Assembly: GCA_000509225.1 (NCBI GenBank)
Contig: BAOK01000001.1
Coordinates: 2,216,914-2,280,913, forward strand
Direction of reading: 5' to 3'
DNA length: 64,000 nt
Source of the DNA: Parvibaculaceae bacterium Mf 1.05b.01
GTDB lineage: Bacteria > Pseudomonadota > Alphaproteobacteria > Parvibaculales > Parvibaculaceae
Shown: piece by piece, positions 1 to 9,397 of the stretch
Layout of the letters: each line of letters begins with the position of its first letter
How positions within the stretch are numbered: the stretch's first letter is position 1
The notes under the pieces: model-generated
What the model saw: only the letters and a program-made list of their open reading frames with translations
What the model was told of the DNA's origin: nothing
Database searches by the model: none
Position numbers and translations under genes: made by a program

Positions 1-384
1 GGAATAGCAGATACGTTTTTCACCGTTCAGGAGCGGCTTTAGAAACTTCTCCTTCTGATGGTCCGTCCCATGGGTCAGAAGAGTGAGCATCGTCGCATCA
101 TCTGGCCCCTGCGTGTTCATGGAGAGCGCTCCCAGAATGCTCTCACCCAACTCCATTTGCACCAGAGCGTTCGCCAGGGGTTTCAGCCCCATGCCGCCAT
201 GTTCTTCCGGAATGAACGGACACCAGAGACCTTCTTCTCGTGCTTTCACGCGCAGGGCCGCCAGCTTTTCATCGAACGTATCAGCTGTGAGCCCCTCTTC
301 CGCCGGGATGCAATGGTCGCGAACAAACTTGCGCACCGTCTCGCGGATAATCTTCGCATCTTCGGGAATTTCAAAGTCAATCAT
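1..384 (-). CDS. Acyl-CoA dehydrogenase, N-terminal part (cut by window edge)
   Basis: The minus strand from 384 reads 128 codons without a stop to the window edge. The start MIDFEIPEDAK is followed by RETVRKFVRDHCIPAEE and by PEEHGGMGL, which match the helical N-terminal domain of acyl-CoA dehydrogenases. These flavoenzymes oxidise acyl-CoA thioesters to trans-2-enoyl-CoA. The flavin-binding and catalytic-base regions lie outside the window, so the substrate cannot be judged. A short degraded copy of the same N-terminal segment lies at about 3288-3336. Confidence 0.85.
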   Translation of the reverse strand, partial: MIDFEIPEDAKIIRETVRKFVRDHCIPAEEGLTADTFDEKLAALRVKAREEGLWCPFIPEEHGGMGLKPLANALVQMELGESILGALSMNTQGPDDATMLTLLTHGTDHQKEKFLKPLLNGEKRICYS

Positions 385-660
385 AGTGTCCTCCACCGTT
401 TTCATATTCTTTTGAATTTCGATGGAGGCATGTTGGCACACTTCGGTGCGCGGTACAGCGCTATGGCCCAACTCATTTATGCCGCTACGGCAAATGGCGG
501 AGCTTTTGACACACCGGCGCGCAGATCACGCGCTATGAGATCTTGGCCTCTCATTTCACACTAAATCTGCGACAAATCGACCGACCGGCTTGTTCTGATG
601 ACCCTGCCCCCCTAACTTTGAGGAGTGGTCGGCGATGATAAGTTTTGGGGAGAGTCATCC

Positions 661-1554
661 ATGACCCATTGGCCTTTGCGACACCTTTTTCTCTTTGCCT
701 GTGCATTGCTTGTCGGGTCTCCCGCAAGTGTTTACGCTGAGCAACCCGGTGCTCTGGAATTTTCCACGCTCAACGAGCCTGTTGTTACGACGCTTGATCA
801 GGCACCGAGTGACATCGCCCTCGTCACGACAGCGATAGTCGCCCGCATGCGCACCGACGGGGCGCCTGAAACCACGCCAGTTGTTTTTGCACCCAACATG
901 GCGAACCGCCTGCACGAAAAGTCGTTTCGGTATGCGGGCTTCTTTATTGACAGTATCACCGTGAGTTTCATCGGTCCTGCGAATGGATTGGAGGAGGGAC
1001 GGCGAGTCTATGGAACAATCCAGTTTGCTGATCAGCTTGGACGCCGCGCCGCTACTGCTTTTGGTGTTGAGTATGTTTTCGATGCTGGAGAGATTTACGT
1101 CTCTGATGTTTCGCTAGACCTTGCCGTGCCTGTCGATCCCGACATTCGGCTCTATCTCCTACCGACAGAAAGAGCATCGCAGATGCTGAGTGACGCCTCA
1201 GCAAGTCATCTTGATCTAATGGCATTCCTCGCCGAGCACGCCCTCGACGTGAACAGCATGAGCGGTATGTGCAATTGCGCAATTGTGGCAACCACGTTTG
1301 ATCGCATTCCTGGCGACGCACACCTCTATACGAGCGTCAGCAACGCGGAAAGTGGAGATAAGATTGTCATGGGTTCACACTTTCTGATGGACTATGACGG
1401 CTGGCGCGTGGCCGTTCTGGAAGGTCAATTTGATCTCACGTCGAGTTCTGACATACGCATCGATGCTCTCTATGCCGCCGCGCCAACACAAATCGACACG
1501 CCATCAACCTTCACCGTGGCCCGGAGTTTCCTCGCTGGTGAGGCCAGCCAATGA
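661..1554 (+). CDS. Secreted protein of unknown function
   Basis: This encodes 297 residues. I chose ATG 661 over an in-frame upstream start at 625 because it opens directly with a signal peptide: MTHWPLRH, a hydrophobic run, then a VYA cleavage site near residue 26. The rest is soluble with alternating strand-like segments, and a CNC motif sits near residue 205. No family is recognised. It overlaps the next gene by 4 nt (ATGA), so the two are probably co-translated and both exported, which suggests a shared extracytoplasmic job. Confidence 0.6.
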   Translation: MTHWPLRHLFLFACALLVGSPASVYAEQPGALEFSTLNEPVVTTLDQAPSDIALVTTAIVARMRTDGAPETTPVVFAPNMANRLHEKSFRYAGFFIDSITVSFIGPANGLEEGRRVYGTIQFADQLGRRAATAFGVEYVFDAGEIYVSDVSLDLAVPVDPDIRLYLLPTERASQMLSDASASHLDLMAFLAEHALDVNSMSGMCNCAIVATTFDRIPGDAHLYTSVSNAESGDKIVMGSHFLMDYDGWRVAVLEGQFDLTSSSDIRIDALYAAAPTQIDTPSTFTVARSFLAGEASQ

Positions 1555-3176
1555 ACATTCAATCAAGAGTCCCAAGCTTGATCCTGATGACGGTTCTCAG
1601 CCTCGCCAGTTCTGGTGCTGCTTTCGCTCAACATCATCATCTACCACACACCCCTCAACCGCCGGTCTTTACGCCGCCGACGCCGACACCCCCGGTGCCG
1701 CCGACGTTGCGGACGCCGAAGCCTCCCAGTGTGCCGCCGGCAGCAGCGCCGGATAACGCAGACACGCCCGAAGCAGGCGGCGACACGCGAGTGCCAAAAA
1801 TAGAAAAAGAGAACATCCCAAGGTTCGTCTACACGCTAGGGGATAGCTCTGACATCCAGGCTTATTTCAAGCCACCGACTGCAGGGCCAACGAACTGGGC
1901 GGCCGACGAAAACTGGTGCGATTGGCAGTGCGAAGCCCATAAAATGTTTCCCGACGCGGAAGAACCAACCGTGGAATACACGAAGATGATGGAGGAAAAG
2001 TACCGCATTCGTGAGGAGAGGCTTGACTACATCAACTCTGGCGAAGCTATTCCAGAGGAGTTGCGCATCGGTTTCTGGCACTTTGACGAAATCAAAGTGC
2101 GCACAGACGAAGATGGCAACGAGCGTTTTTTGCTACGCATTCAAGGCTTCGGCCAGGAAGCTGTTTTCTCTGTTGCCGCTGATGATATTGACGGGGGCAT
2201 TGCCGACAATGTCGAGAAGATCAGATCGATCGCCAGCTACAACGCACTGAATGTACAGGATCAGGCTGAGTTCTATCGAAGCAGAGCTGAGTCAGGGACA
2301 TTCACCGAAGAAAGCACAAAGGAATATTTCAGGCTTGCGGAAGCTTACGAAGCACAATTGCGCGCCTATAAGGGGCCCATCGCAAAAGTCGAAACAGCAT
2401 CCAGTGACACAACAACAAATCGGCCGGTTGATTCAATCTCAGTGCCGAGCGATGGCAACACACCAGGCGATTTACCAATTGTGCCGGCTCCCGAGGTGAA
2501 TGACACCAAGCCGCTGATCGACGCAATTGTATTGGATGACACAAGTCTATTCGATCCGGGCATGCTGGGCGGACACAAAGAGCCCAGCACCGGCGCGAAC
2601 GCCGCCCTCGAAGAACTCATTCGCACCACGCGCGACTTCAGCAATGATGAAGTGCTTATTGATATTGATGTGATTGACAATGGCAATCTCGAAGCGCTCG
2701 CCAACACCATGGCCAAGGTCAGTTTGGATGTGGGATTGGCGGTCGCAGGTGCCGTCAATCCCACGGTCGGCCTCACCATCGCATTCAGCAAAAACGCCAA
2801 GGAGACCTATGACTATGCGATCTCACAAGGGCTTAGCACACGTCAGGCGATTTTTGCCGCCACCGCTGCAGGTGCTGTTGGCGGCGCAGACACCTATGTG
2901 ATGGGTCTGGGGATTGGCAAAGTTGCAGGCTGGGGCGCCGAAGCCATCAAAGGAGCAACCAAAGGCGCCCTGGAACATGGAGTCGGGACAGCAGGGAATG
3001 CGTCTGGCTTTTCATTGGTGGGAAATGTGGGCAAGGCCCTTGTGGACAAAATGGTTGAACAGAATAAAAATCCATATCTCTATCAGCGTCCAAAAAGAAT
3101 ACAGCCAACAGGCCCTGGCCAGGTAACATTCATCATGGCTGGCGGGGGCAATTGGCAACAGAATGCTATGAAGTGA
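1551..3176 (+). CDS. Large secreted proline-rich protein of unknown function
   Basis: This encodes 541 residues with a signal peptide ending near AAFAQ (about residue 27). A His/Pro-rich linker follows with many P-x-P and TPPTP units (about 28-75). The middle region is acidic and soluble and contains a WCDWQCEAH segment. Residues about 400-500 are Gly/Ala-rich and resemble the glycine-zipper regions that precede toxin domains in polymorphic toxins, but no toxin domain is recognised. The start overlaps the upstream secreted gene by 4 nt. The proline linker suggests it spans the cell envelope. Function is unknown. Confidence 0.6.
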   Translation: MNIQSRVPSLILMTVLSLASSGAAFAQHHHLPHTPQPPVFTPPTPTPPVPPTLRTPKPPSVPPAAAPDNADTPEAGGDTRVPKIEKENIPRFVYTLGDSSDIQAYFKPPTAGPTNWAADENWCDWQCEAHKMFPDAEEPTVEYTKMMEEKYRIREERLDYINSGEAIPEELRIGFWHFDEIKVRTDEDGNERFLLRIQGFGQEAVFSVAADDIDGGIADNVEKIRSIASYNALNVQDQAEFYRSRAESGTFTEESTKEYFRLAEAYEAQLRAYKGPIAKVETASSDTTTNRPVDSISVPSDGNTPGDLPIVPAPEVNDTKPLIDAIVLDDTSLFDPGMLGGHKEPSTGANAALEELIRTTRDFSNDEVLIDIDVIDNGNLEALANTMAKVSLDVGLAVAGAVNPTVGLTIAFSKNAKETYDYAISQGLSTRQAIFAATAAGAVGGADTYVMGLGIGKVAGWGAEAIKGATKGALEHGVGTAGNASGFSLVGNVGKALVDKMVEQNKNPYLYQRPKRIQPTGPGQVTFIMAGGGNWQQNAMK

Positions 3177-3287
3177 TGCCCTTGGCTCCTAACGCAAGCT
3201 GAATGCGGCGTGACGTATAGATTTACCTCTCATGCGGATTGCCCCGAGGTTGATCATACTGTGGTTTGCAAGCGCAGCTTTGGGGCG

Positions 3288-3336
3288 CCGGGAGGTTTTC
3301 TTCCGCCGGAATGCATTGGTCACGATCAAACTTGCG
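3288..3336 (-). pseudogene. Remnant of acyl-CoA dehydrogenase N-terminus
   Basis: On the minus strand this segment reads RKFDRDQCIPAEENLPA. It closely matches RKFVRDHCIPAEEGL of the acyl-CoA dehydrogenase at the window start, also at the nucleotide level. There is no start codon and the match ends on both sides. I read it as the leftover of a deleted or recombined acyl-CoA dehydrogenase copy. Confidence 0.55.
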
Positions 3337-3401
3337 CCCGGTTCGGCCCCATGCACAACGCTGCGACATCTGGCGGTCCGACCTGACACTTGTGGAAGAA
3401 C

Positions 3402-3854
3402 TTACTTAGCAGGGAGATAGCGTGGGTCCAGGCCTACGCCCCATTTTGTCATCCAATCGTCAAAACGGGCGGCTTCACCAGCGTCATAGACATCAATCAT
3501 GCGCTCGATCATTCCGTCCCGGTAAGTCGCAATCTCCCAAAGGCCCGTTTCGAAGACTGGGGCGTCGCCACGGGAAAACCGGATATCTGCATGGACGAGC
3601 ACTGTGTTGTTTTCTTCCGCAACGAACGAATTCAATCCCACGGTTCGCGTGCACAATTTGTCAAACCGGTCTGTTGACCATTTGAGCCCGAAGATGAGTT
3701 CGTCGATCCCATTCAATTGACAATGGAAGGACATATTCATCACCTCATAAGAAACATCGGGTGTGAAATAGGGTCTCAAATTGTCCCAGCCCCCTTTCTC
3801 ATATGCCTCTTCAAATACGCCGCGTTGCTCAACAAATTTCTCAATCAAGCTCAT
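3402..3854 (-). CDS. SnoaL/NTF2-like protein
   Basis: This encodes 150 residues starting MSLIEKFVEQRG, preceded by a GAGAG ribosome-binding site about 5 nt upstream. An in-frame upstream start at 3911 lacks such a site. The pattern of N-terminal helices, then YFTPDVSYEV, then FETGLWEIATYRDGMIERM is typical of the SnoaL-like / NTF2-like cone fold, found in small isomerases, hydrolases and ligand-binding proteins. The GMIERMIDVYD segment is the usual last strand pair. Catalytic residues cannot be assigned. It stands alone on the minus strand. Confidence 0.7.
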   Translation of the reverse strand: MSLIEKFVEQRGVFEEAYEKGGWDNLRPYFTPDVSYEVMNMSFHCQLNGIDELIFGLKWSTDRFDKLCTRTVGLNSFVAEENNTVLVHADIRFSRGDAPVFETGLWEIATYRDGMIERMIDVYDAGEAARFDDWMTKWGVGLDPRYLPAK

Positions 3855-4077
3855 ATTCTCTCTCTTTTCGGTCGGGCCTGTGGGTTCGAGCACTCTGTGC
3901 AACCCACCCAAAACTCTACTTAGACTACTCTCAGTATTTATCTCCCTTACTTTGAGTTGTCAATGTAATATAATTGAGGAAAGGTAAGGCCCATTGACGA
4001 GAGCTGCATGCCTTCCCAATTGCTGTATGCATCGTTTTAGAAAAGCGTATGGACCAACTAGGCGTGCGAGGCCTCAT

Positions 4078-4509
4078 ATGACCATCCCCTATCGTGGTGA
4101 CTGCACCTGCGGCGCTATCTCCGTAGAGATCACCCTGCCAAAACCGATCGACACCTATACGCCGCGCGCCTGTGATTGCAGCTACTGCACACCGCGTGGT
4201 GCAGCCTATCTTTCGGACCCCAGCGGCGCGGTACAGATTTGGGCGCCAAGCGAGAGCGGACTTTGCAAAGAGCGGCAGGGCTCGGAAACTGCAACCATGT
4301 TGCTCTGTGCAGCTTGCAAGGGTCTGCTGGGAGCGGTGTGTGAGATTGAGGGGCGGCTCCTTGGTGCCGTCAATGTACGTACTCTGGAGCGCTATACTGT
4401 AGTTCCACCCGCGCAAACAGTTCACCTCAGCGAACTCGACGCTGACACGAAGGTTCAACGATGGTCTGACCTATGGATGCCATTTCAGGTCAATGTGCTG
4501 GCTGCCTAG
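4078..4509 (+). CDS. GFA/CENP-V family zinc protein
   Basis: This encodes 143 residues. The chosen start MTIPYRGDCTCGAI gives the standard GFA N-terminus, and an in-frame upstream start at 3994 adds only low-complexity sequence. Zinc ligands are visible as CTCG (about residues 9-11), CDCSYC (about 32-37) and CAAC (about 78-81). The family is named for glutathione-dependent formaldehyde-activating enzyme, but most members have unknown substrates. The third cysteine motif is CAAC instead of the usual CxxC-G arrangement after FC. It is a single gene ahead of a MATE exporter. Confidence 0.78.
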   Translation: MTIPYRGDCTCGAISVEITLPKPIDTYTPRACDCSYCTPRGAAYLSDPSGAVQIWAPSESGLCKERQGSETATMLLCAACKGLLGAVCEIEGRLLGAVNVRTLERYTVVPPAQTVHLSELDADTKVQRWSDLWMPFQVNVLAA

Positions 4510-4650
4510 GGCGACCTTTTCACAGCGACATAACCTCAATGCCTCTTTCTTTGCGCGGGTGCCTAACGTTTATTGCCTAACTTCAACTTTGAAAGCTATA
4601 ACTTTCGAATCCGAAGCCAGTCAATAAACACAAGAAAGCACCCGGACTCA

Positions 4651-6006
4651 ATGGATGAGCGTACCCGACACCTACTGACCTCTGCACCCGCTCCCCTTCT
4701 TGTCAAAATGGCAACACCCAACTCGCTGGCCTTTGTGATCCAATCAAGTGTCAGTCTGATCGAGGTCTGGTTTATTGGGCAATTGGGCACAAGTGCGCTC
4801 GCAAGCATTGCTCTCGCATTTCCCTTACTCATGCTGATGCAGGCCATGTCTGGTGGCGCGCTTGGCGGGGCGGTGGCGTCTTCCATCGCACGTGCCCTTG
4901 GCGCCGGAGATCGCGACCGGGCGCATAAGCTCATCTGGCATGCGCTCGCCATTGCGGCGATGGGCAGTGCTTTCTTCCTTTTTGTGTACCTGCTTTTTGG
5001 ACGCGCGCTGCTCGCCTTTCTGGGTGGGACCGGAGAAATTCTGGATCAGGCAGCTTCCTATTGCCTGGTCCTGTTTTTCGGCGGCCTGTTTGTCTGGCTG
5101 ATCGGTGTCGTTGGCGCGGTCTTTCGAGGCATGGGAGATATGAAGTTCCCTGCAATGTTGATGGTCATCAGCGCATTCATCCAGGTGCCACTTTCTGGCG
5201 TGTTGGTGCTTGGCCTTTTCGGCGTTCCACAATTGGGTATTGTGGGCGCGGCAATCTCTACCGTTGCAACCGGGTTTCTGGTCAGCGCTGTCATGCTTTT
5301 TGCGCTGAGCCGCCCGGGCCACGTCATCCAGCTGGACCGGCAGTTCATTGCCTTTGCCAAACCGCTCTTTCAGGACATTTTTAAAGTGGCGCTCCCTGCC
5401 TCCCTGTCGCCGCTTCTCACCATCTTCGGCATTCTCTTTCTCACTGCCATGGTGGCGACCTATGGCGAAGCGGCGCTCGCAGGCTATGGCATCGGTTCCC
5501 GGATTGAGTTTCTCCTTATTCCTCTGGTGTTCGGCATCGGTGCCGCTATGACATCGCTGGTAGGCCTGAGTATTGGCGCTAGGAACGTGGAGCGCGCAGA
5601 ACATATTGGCTGGACTGGCGGTCTTTTCGCTGCGGGCCTTGCAGGTGTGGTCGGGCTCTTGCTGGCGCTCTTCCCAGATGCCTGGATCTCTGCTTTTACC
5701 AATGACCCGGAGACGTTTGGGGCATCGCGCACCTACATCCTCTATGTGGGACCCTTCTTTGCCTTCCAGGGCCTTGGGCTTTCGCTCTATTTCGCAAGCC
5801 AGGGGGCAGGTGCCATGAGATGGCCGATTGCTGCGACCATCGTGCGCTTCATATTCGCCGTTGGCGGCGGTTGGGTACTCGCCTTCTCTTTCAATATGGG
5901 GCTTGAGGGTATTTTCATTGGCGCCGCTGCCGCCATGTTCATCTATGGCCTTATGATCGCCGCATCCCTGAAGCTTGGCGCCTGGCGTAACCTGGAGAGA
6001 GGTTAG
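4651..6006 (+). CDS. MATE family multidrug/Na+ antiporter
   Basis: This encodes about 451 residues from ATG 4651 (MDERTRHLL); an in-frame upstream start at 4573 adds an unlikely leader. It has roughly twelve hydrophobic segments. The MATE signature is present: an N-terminal TPNSLAFVIQSSVSLIEVWF helix and a FRGMGDMKFPA loop, with a second half beginning near PLFQDIFKVALPASL that repeats the pattern. MATE proteins export cationic drugs or metabolites using Na+ or H+ gradients. The stop is 2 nt before the HxlR regulator at 6009, so the two form an operon and the regulator may control the exporter. Confidence 0.88.
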   Translation: MDERTRHLLTSAPAPLLVKMATPNSLAFVIQSSVSLIEVWFIGQLGTSALASIALAFPLLMLMQAMSGGALGGAVASSIARALGAGDRDRAHKLIWHALAIAAMGSAFFLFVYLLFGRALLAFLGGTGEILDQAASYCLVLFFGGLFVWLIGVVGAVFRGMGDMKFPAMLMVISAFIQVPLSGVLVLGLFGVPQLGIVGAAISTVATGFLVSAVMLFALSRPGHVIQLDRQFIAFAKPLFQDIFKVALPASLSPLLTIFGILFLTAMVATYGEAALAGYGIGSRIEFLLIPLVFGIGAAMTSLVGLSIGARNVERAEHIGWTGGLFAAGLAGVVGLLLALFPDAWISAFTNDPETFGASRTYILYVGPFFAFQGLGLSLYFASQGAGAMRWPIAATIVRFIFAVGGGWVLAFSFNMGLEGIFIGAAAAMFIYGLMIAASLKLGAWRNLERG

Positions 6007-6008
6007 AC

Positions 6009-6329
6009 ATGCATGCATCCCACCGTTCGCCCTGTCCCATTGCGCGGACCCTGGACCTTGTCGGAGATAAATGGACCCTGCTCATCTTGCGGGACGCGCT
6101 GGTGTTTAAGGCCAAATCCTTCGCAGAGTTCGAACAGAGCCCTGAAAAAATTCCGACAAGCCTCTTGGCAGAGCGCTTAAAGCGATTGGTCGAAAACGGG
6201 TTCCTTACCAAAGTGCCCTATCAGGAAAAACCTGTCCGCTATCATTACGTGACAACGGAAAAAGCAAAGGCGGTCCTGCCTGTCATTCGCGCGATGCAGA
6301 AGTTCGGAGAAACGCAACTGGACACTTAA
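6009..6329 (+). CDS. HxlR family transcriptional regulator
   Basis: This encodes 106 residues. CPIARTLDLVGDKWTLLILRDAL is the hallmark first helix of HxlR winged-helix regulators. It is followed by FAEFEQSPEKIPTSLLAERLKRL (recognition helix) and PVRYHYVTTEKAKAVLPVI (wing and dimer helix). Family members sense redox or electrophile stress, often through cysteines; here Cys8 is conserved. It follows the MATE exporter by 2 nt in the same operon and ends 3 nt before the convergent GMC gene. Confidence 0.88.
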   Translation: MHASHRSPCPIARTLDLVGDKWTLLILRDALVFKAKSFAEFEQSPEKIPTSLLAERLKRLVENGFLTKVPYQEKPVRYHYVTTEKAKAVLPVIRAMQKFGETQLDT

Positions 6330-6332
6330 TGA

Positions 6333-8030
6333 TTATCGGAGTGGTGCGCGCTCACGCTGGCTGTTTTTCCAATCGTCTGAAATCCAAACGGGTGCATCAC
6401 TCTGTGGAAGGCTCGCGTTGCCCAGGATAAGGTCGGCAGCTTTCTCCGCGACCATAATAGTGGGCGCGTTGATATTTCCGTTTGGAACTGTCGGGAAGAT
6501 AGAGGCGTCCACCACACGCAGGCCCTCAACACCCAATACGCAACATTCCGTATCGACGACAGTGCCTGGATCTTCCGGCTGTCCCATCCTGGCAGTCCCA
6601 CAAGGATGATAGGCACTCTCCAGATTTTCGCGTACCCAGATATCGATCTCATCGTCAGTGGCGATGTCCAACCCTGGCTGGATTTCCGGCCCACGAAAAG
6701 CATCCATCGCCGGTTGCGCAATGATTTCGCGGGTGAGGCGGATGCAGCGCCGCCACGCGGCGACGTCCTCTTCATGGCCAAGATAATTGAAGAGCAAGCT
6801 TGGCTCGTCGGTTGGGTCAGCTGACCGAATAGAGACCTGGCCCCGGCTTTTGGGTTTGTTGGGTCCCACATGCACCTGGAAGCCATGGCCATCCACAGAC
6901 GGTGTTCCGTCATACCGCATGGCGGCGGGCAGGAAGTGATATTGAATGTCCGGCGATTTGCGCCCGGCTTCGGAACGGATGAAAGCGCAGGATTCAAAAT
7001 GATTGGTGGCGCCAAGTCCGTTCTTAAAGAAGAACCAGCGCGCGCCGATCAAGAATTTTGAAAAGAGACCGAGCTTATTGTTGAGACTCACCGGCTGAGT
7101 GCAGTGAAACTGAAAATAGACTTCCGTGTGATCCTGCAGATTCTGCCCTACCCCCTGTGACAGGTGTACCGGTGTTACGCCCGCCTGGTGCAGCACGTCG
7201 GCGGGCCCGATGCCGGAGCGCTGCAGGATCATGGGCGATGCAAAAGCCCCGCTTGCGAGCAATACTTCTTTGCCCGCACGAATGGTCTGTGACTTGCCGT
7301 TGCTTACCGTCGCAACACCAACAGCGCGTTTGCCTTCAAACACCACTTTGTCGACAAGGGTTTTGGAGAGAACGGTCAGGTTTGGGCGTTTCATCACTGG
7401 CCTAAGATAGGCGCGCGATGTTGACTCACGCACGCCGTCTCGCACGGTCATGTGCATCGGCCCGAAGCCTTCCTGACGCAGACCGTTATAATCGTCGGTG
7501 TGCGGGTAGCCGGCTTCGACGCCTGCATCGATAAAGGCCTGGTAGAGCGGGTTGCCGGTCATATTGTTGCCGCCGGTCACGCCGAGCGGTCCGTCACCAC
7601 CGCGATAGATGTCTTCGCCGCCCTGCCACTCTTCTGCCCGTTTGAAATAGGGCAGGCAGTCGGCATAGCCCCAGCCGGTCGCGCCCTCTTCTTCCCATTC
7701 GTCGAAATCACATGCATGGCCACGCACGTAGACCATGCCATTGATGGTGGACGTGCCACCAAGCCCCTTGCCCCGCGGGCTTGTGATCTGACGATTATTG
7801 ACTGCGGGTTCCGGCTCGGAATTATAGCCCCAGTTATAGGTTTTCGAGGCCATGGGATAGGAAAGCGCAGTGGGCATCTGCACCAGAATATTGCGATCGC
7901 TGCCGCCTGCTTCAATCAGGAGGACCGAATGCTTGCCATTCTCCGTCAATCGATTGGCAAGTACGCAGCCGGCACTGCCCGCGCCCACAATGATGTAGTC
8001 AAAAGTCTTGTCTGTCACGCAGGAGCCCAC
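6333..8030 (-). CDS. GMC family FAD-dependent oxidoreductase (choline dehydrogenase-like)
   Basis: This encodes 565 residues. The N-terminal Rossmann motif is [21 protein letters not shown] signature 1 is around [14 protein letters not shown], and the C-terminal active-site region has HPCGTARMG followed by [19 protein letters not shown]. Length and motifs fit choline or alcohol dehydrogenases of the BetA group, which oxidise alcohols with FAD and pass electrons to quinone or O2. No betaine aldehyde dehydrogenase or choline transporter is nearby, so choline as substrate is not supported. A start a few codons later (GTG at residue 6) is possible. Confidence 0.85.
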   Translation of the reverse strand: MGSCVTDKTFDYIIVGAGSAGCVLANRLTENGKHSVLLIEAGGSDRNILVQMPTALSYPMASKTYNWGYNSEPEPAVNNRQITSPRGKGLGGTSTINGMVYVRGHACDFDEWEEEGATGWGYADCLPYFKRAEEWQGGEDIYRGGDGPLGVTGGNNMTGNPLYQAFIDAGVEAGYPHTDDYNGLRQEGFGPMHMTVRDGVRESTSRAYLRPVMKRPNLTVLSKTLVDKVVFEGKRAVGVATVSNGKSQTIRAGKEVLLASGAFASPMILQRSGIGPADVLHQAGVTPVHLSQGVGQNLQDHTEVYFQFHCTQPVSLNNKLGLFSKFLIGARWFFFKNGLGATNHFESCAFIRSEAGRKSPDIQYHFLPAAMRYDGTPSVDGHGFQVHVGPNKPKSRGQVSIRSADPTDEPSLLFNYLGHEEDVAAWRRCIRLTREIIAQPAMDAFRGPEIQPGLDIATDDEIDIWVRENLESAYHPCGTARMGQPEDPGTVVDTECCVLGVEGLRVVDASIFPTVPNGNINAPTIMVAEKAADLILGNASLPQSDAPVWISDDWKNSQRERAPLR

Positions 8031-8176
8031 CCCAAATACTTGAATGTTGTGATTGGCGGGGAGCCTAATGGGTTTTAATCCTTATGGCTATGTCAGCGGT
8101 CAATGTCGCAGCAACACATCTTGAGCTACTGATCAGTCTGCCGACAGAGCCGCGCTATTGGTATGCACCGCGCCAC

Positions 8177-8842
8177 CTATGTGGGTCGAAGCGCCGAAAC
8201 ATGCCCGATAAGTTCCATGTCCTTTTTGATCGATGCGACAAATGACGGACGCTGATGCATCCGGTTCAGGTAGTCAGCCAGTTTTGGCCATCGGTCAGGG
8301 TCAATCTCTTCACCTGCATGGCGCATGTTGAGGAGCACGCTTGCCGCCGTCACGTCTGCGAGGGTGAGGTCCGAAGAGGATAGAAACGCCGTATTCATCA
8401 GGTGCGCTTCCAGATATTCATAGGCTGGCGGAATGTGATGCGCGACCTCGCTGATTTTGCCTTCATCCGGTGCCGCCTTTTCAAAGGCCGGCCTGACAAC
8501 CCGCTGCACAAAGAAGGTGCCTTCGAACCTGGAGAAAATCGCCGAAGCGACAAACTCGCAAAGCCACAAATCCCACGACCGCGCCCAATTGTCCGCCGGG
8601 ATGAATTGATGGCCTGGGAAGGCACTATCGAGATAGATGCTGGCAGCCAGAGAATCTGCCAGAAAACGCCCATCATCCAGCTCAAGCACCGGAATCCGCC
8701 CGAGGGGATTCATGTTTCGCAGTTCAGCACTTGCGTTTTCGCCTGGAACGGCCGGTACGAGTTCATACTCAATGCCCTTTTCATCCATCAAGACCATTAG
8801 GCGTCTGACCCAGGGGGACAGGGAGACTCCGTGAAGTTTCAT
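8177..8842 (-). CDS. Glutathione S-transferase family protein
   Basis: This encodes 221 residues. The thioredoxin-like N-terminal domain is MKLHGVSLSPWVRRL, with the cis-Pro segment NPLGRIPVLELDDG and the glutathione-binding ADSLAASIYLD. An all-helical C-terminal domain follows with a SDLTLADVTAASVL segment typical of GSTs. Ser9 is the likely catalytic residue. GSTs conjugate glutathione to electrophiles or act as isomerases. It neighbours the GMC oxidoreductase on the same strand with about 146 nt between, possibly a separate transcript. Confidence 0.85.
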   Translation of the reverse strand: MKLHGVSLSPWVRRLMVLMDEKGIEYELVPAVPGENASAELRNMNPLGRIPVLELDDGRFLADSLAASIYLDSAFPGHQFIPADNWARSWDLWLCEFVASAIFSRFEGTFFVQRVVRPAFEKAAPDEGKISEVAHHIPPAYEYLEAHLMNTAFLSSSDLTLADVTAASVLLNMRHAGEEIDPDRWPKLADYLNRMHQRPSFVASIKKDMELIGHVSALRPT

Positions 8843-8991
8843 GCTTCTTTCCTCTCAGATTTTGTCGGTCTGAAACTTCTATATTGAATAAATGTACTTT
8901 GTATACTATTTATTTCCTTGTAGGCCGGGAAACACCCGGCGCGCAGAAGCCAGGCCCACTGAAAACATGGGTCACACCTGGAGGAACGGAC

Positions 8992-9387
8992 ATGACAAAA
9001 ACAGCCCGTATGATTTTGATCCTGAATGCGATCGTTATCGGATCGATTGGACTGGCCTATCTGGTCGACCCCAACCTGTTGCTCGCAAATTACGGTCTTT
9101 CCGTGGGCGAAGTGGGAATGGACAATATGTTGCGCAGCACCTATGGCGGCCTGTTCGTCGCAATAGCCGGACTATTTGCGCTCGGTAGTGTCAAAGAGAA
9201 CCGCAGGCGCGACGCTCTGGGGTTGCTCGCGCTTTTTATGGGCGGGCTCGCCGCAGGTCGCATCGCCAGCCTCACTCTCGCGGGTGTGCCAGATGGCTCC
9301 ATGCATATGCTGCTTGCCTATGAAGCAACGGCCTTTGCCGTCGCTGTCTTTCTGTACCAACGCACGCCGGCTGCCACCGCCCGCTGA
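8992..9387 (+). CDS. DUF4345-like membrane protein
   Basis: This encodes 131 residues with four predicted membrane helices, at about 5-25, 48-66, 78-97 and 105-122. I chose ATG 8992 because GAGGAACGG lies 5 nt upstream; in-frame extension to 8884 lacks support. The pattern MLRSTYGGLFVAIAGLFALG with charged loop KENRRRDAL matches small DUF4345-type membrane proteins. Function is unknown. It is divergent from the GST gene and convergent with the HxlR gene. Confidence 0.65.
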   Translation: MTKTARMILILNAIVIGSIGLAYLVDPNLLLANYGLSVGEVGMDNMLRSTYGGLFVAIAGLFALGSVKENRRRDALGLLALFMGGLAAGRIASLTLAGVPDGSMHMLLAYEATAFAVAVFLYQRTPAATAR

Positions 9388-9397
9388 TACCTGCCCG

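Noticed and set aside
4825-6018. A 397-codon minus-strand frame opposite the MATE gene
   Set aside because: Its protein is very rich in charged residues with no membrane or domain pattern, as expected for the antisense of a membrane protein.
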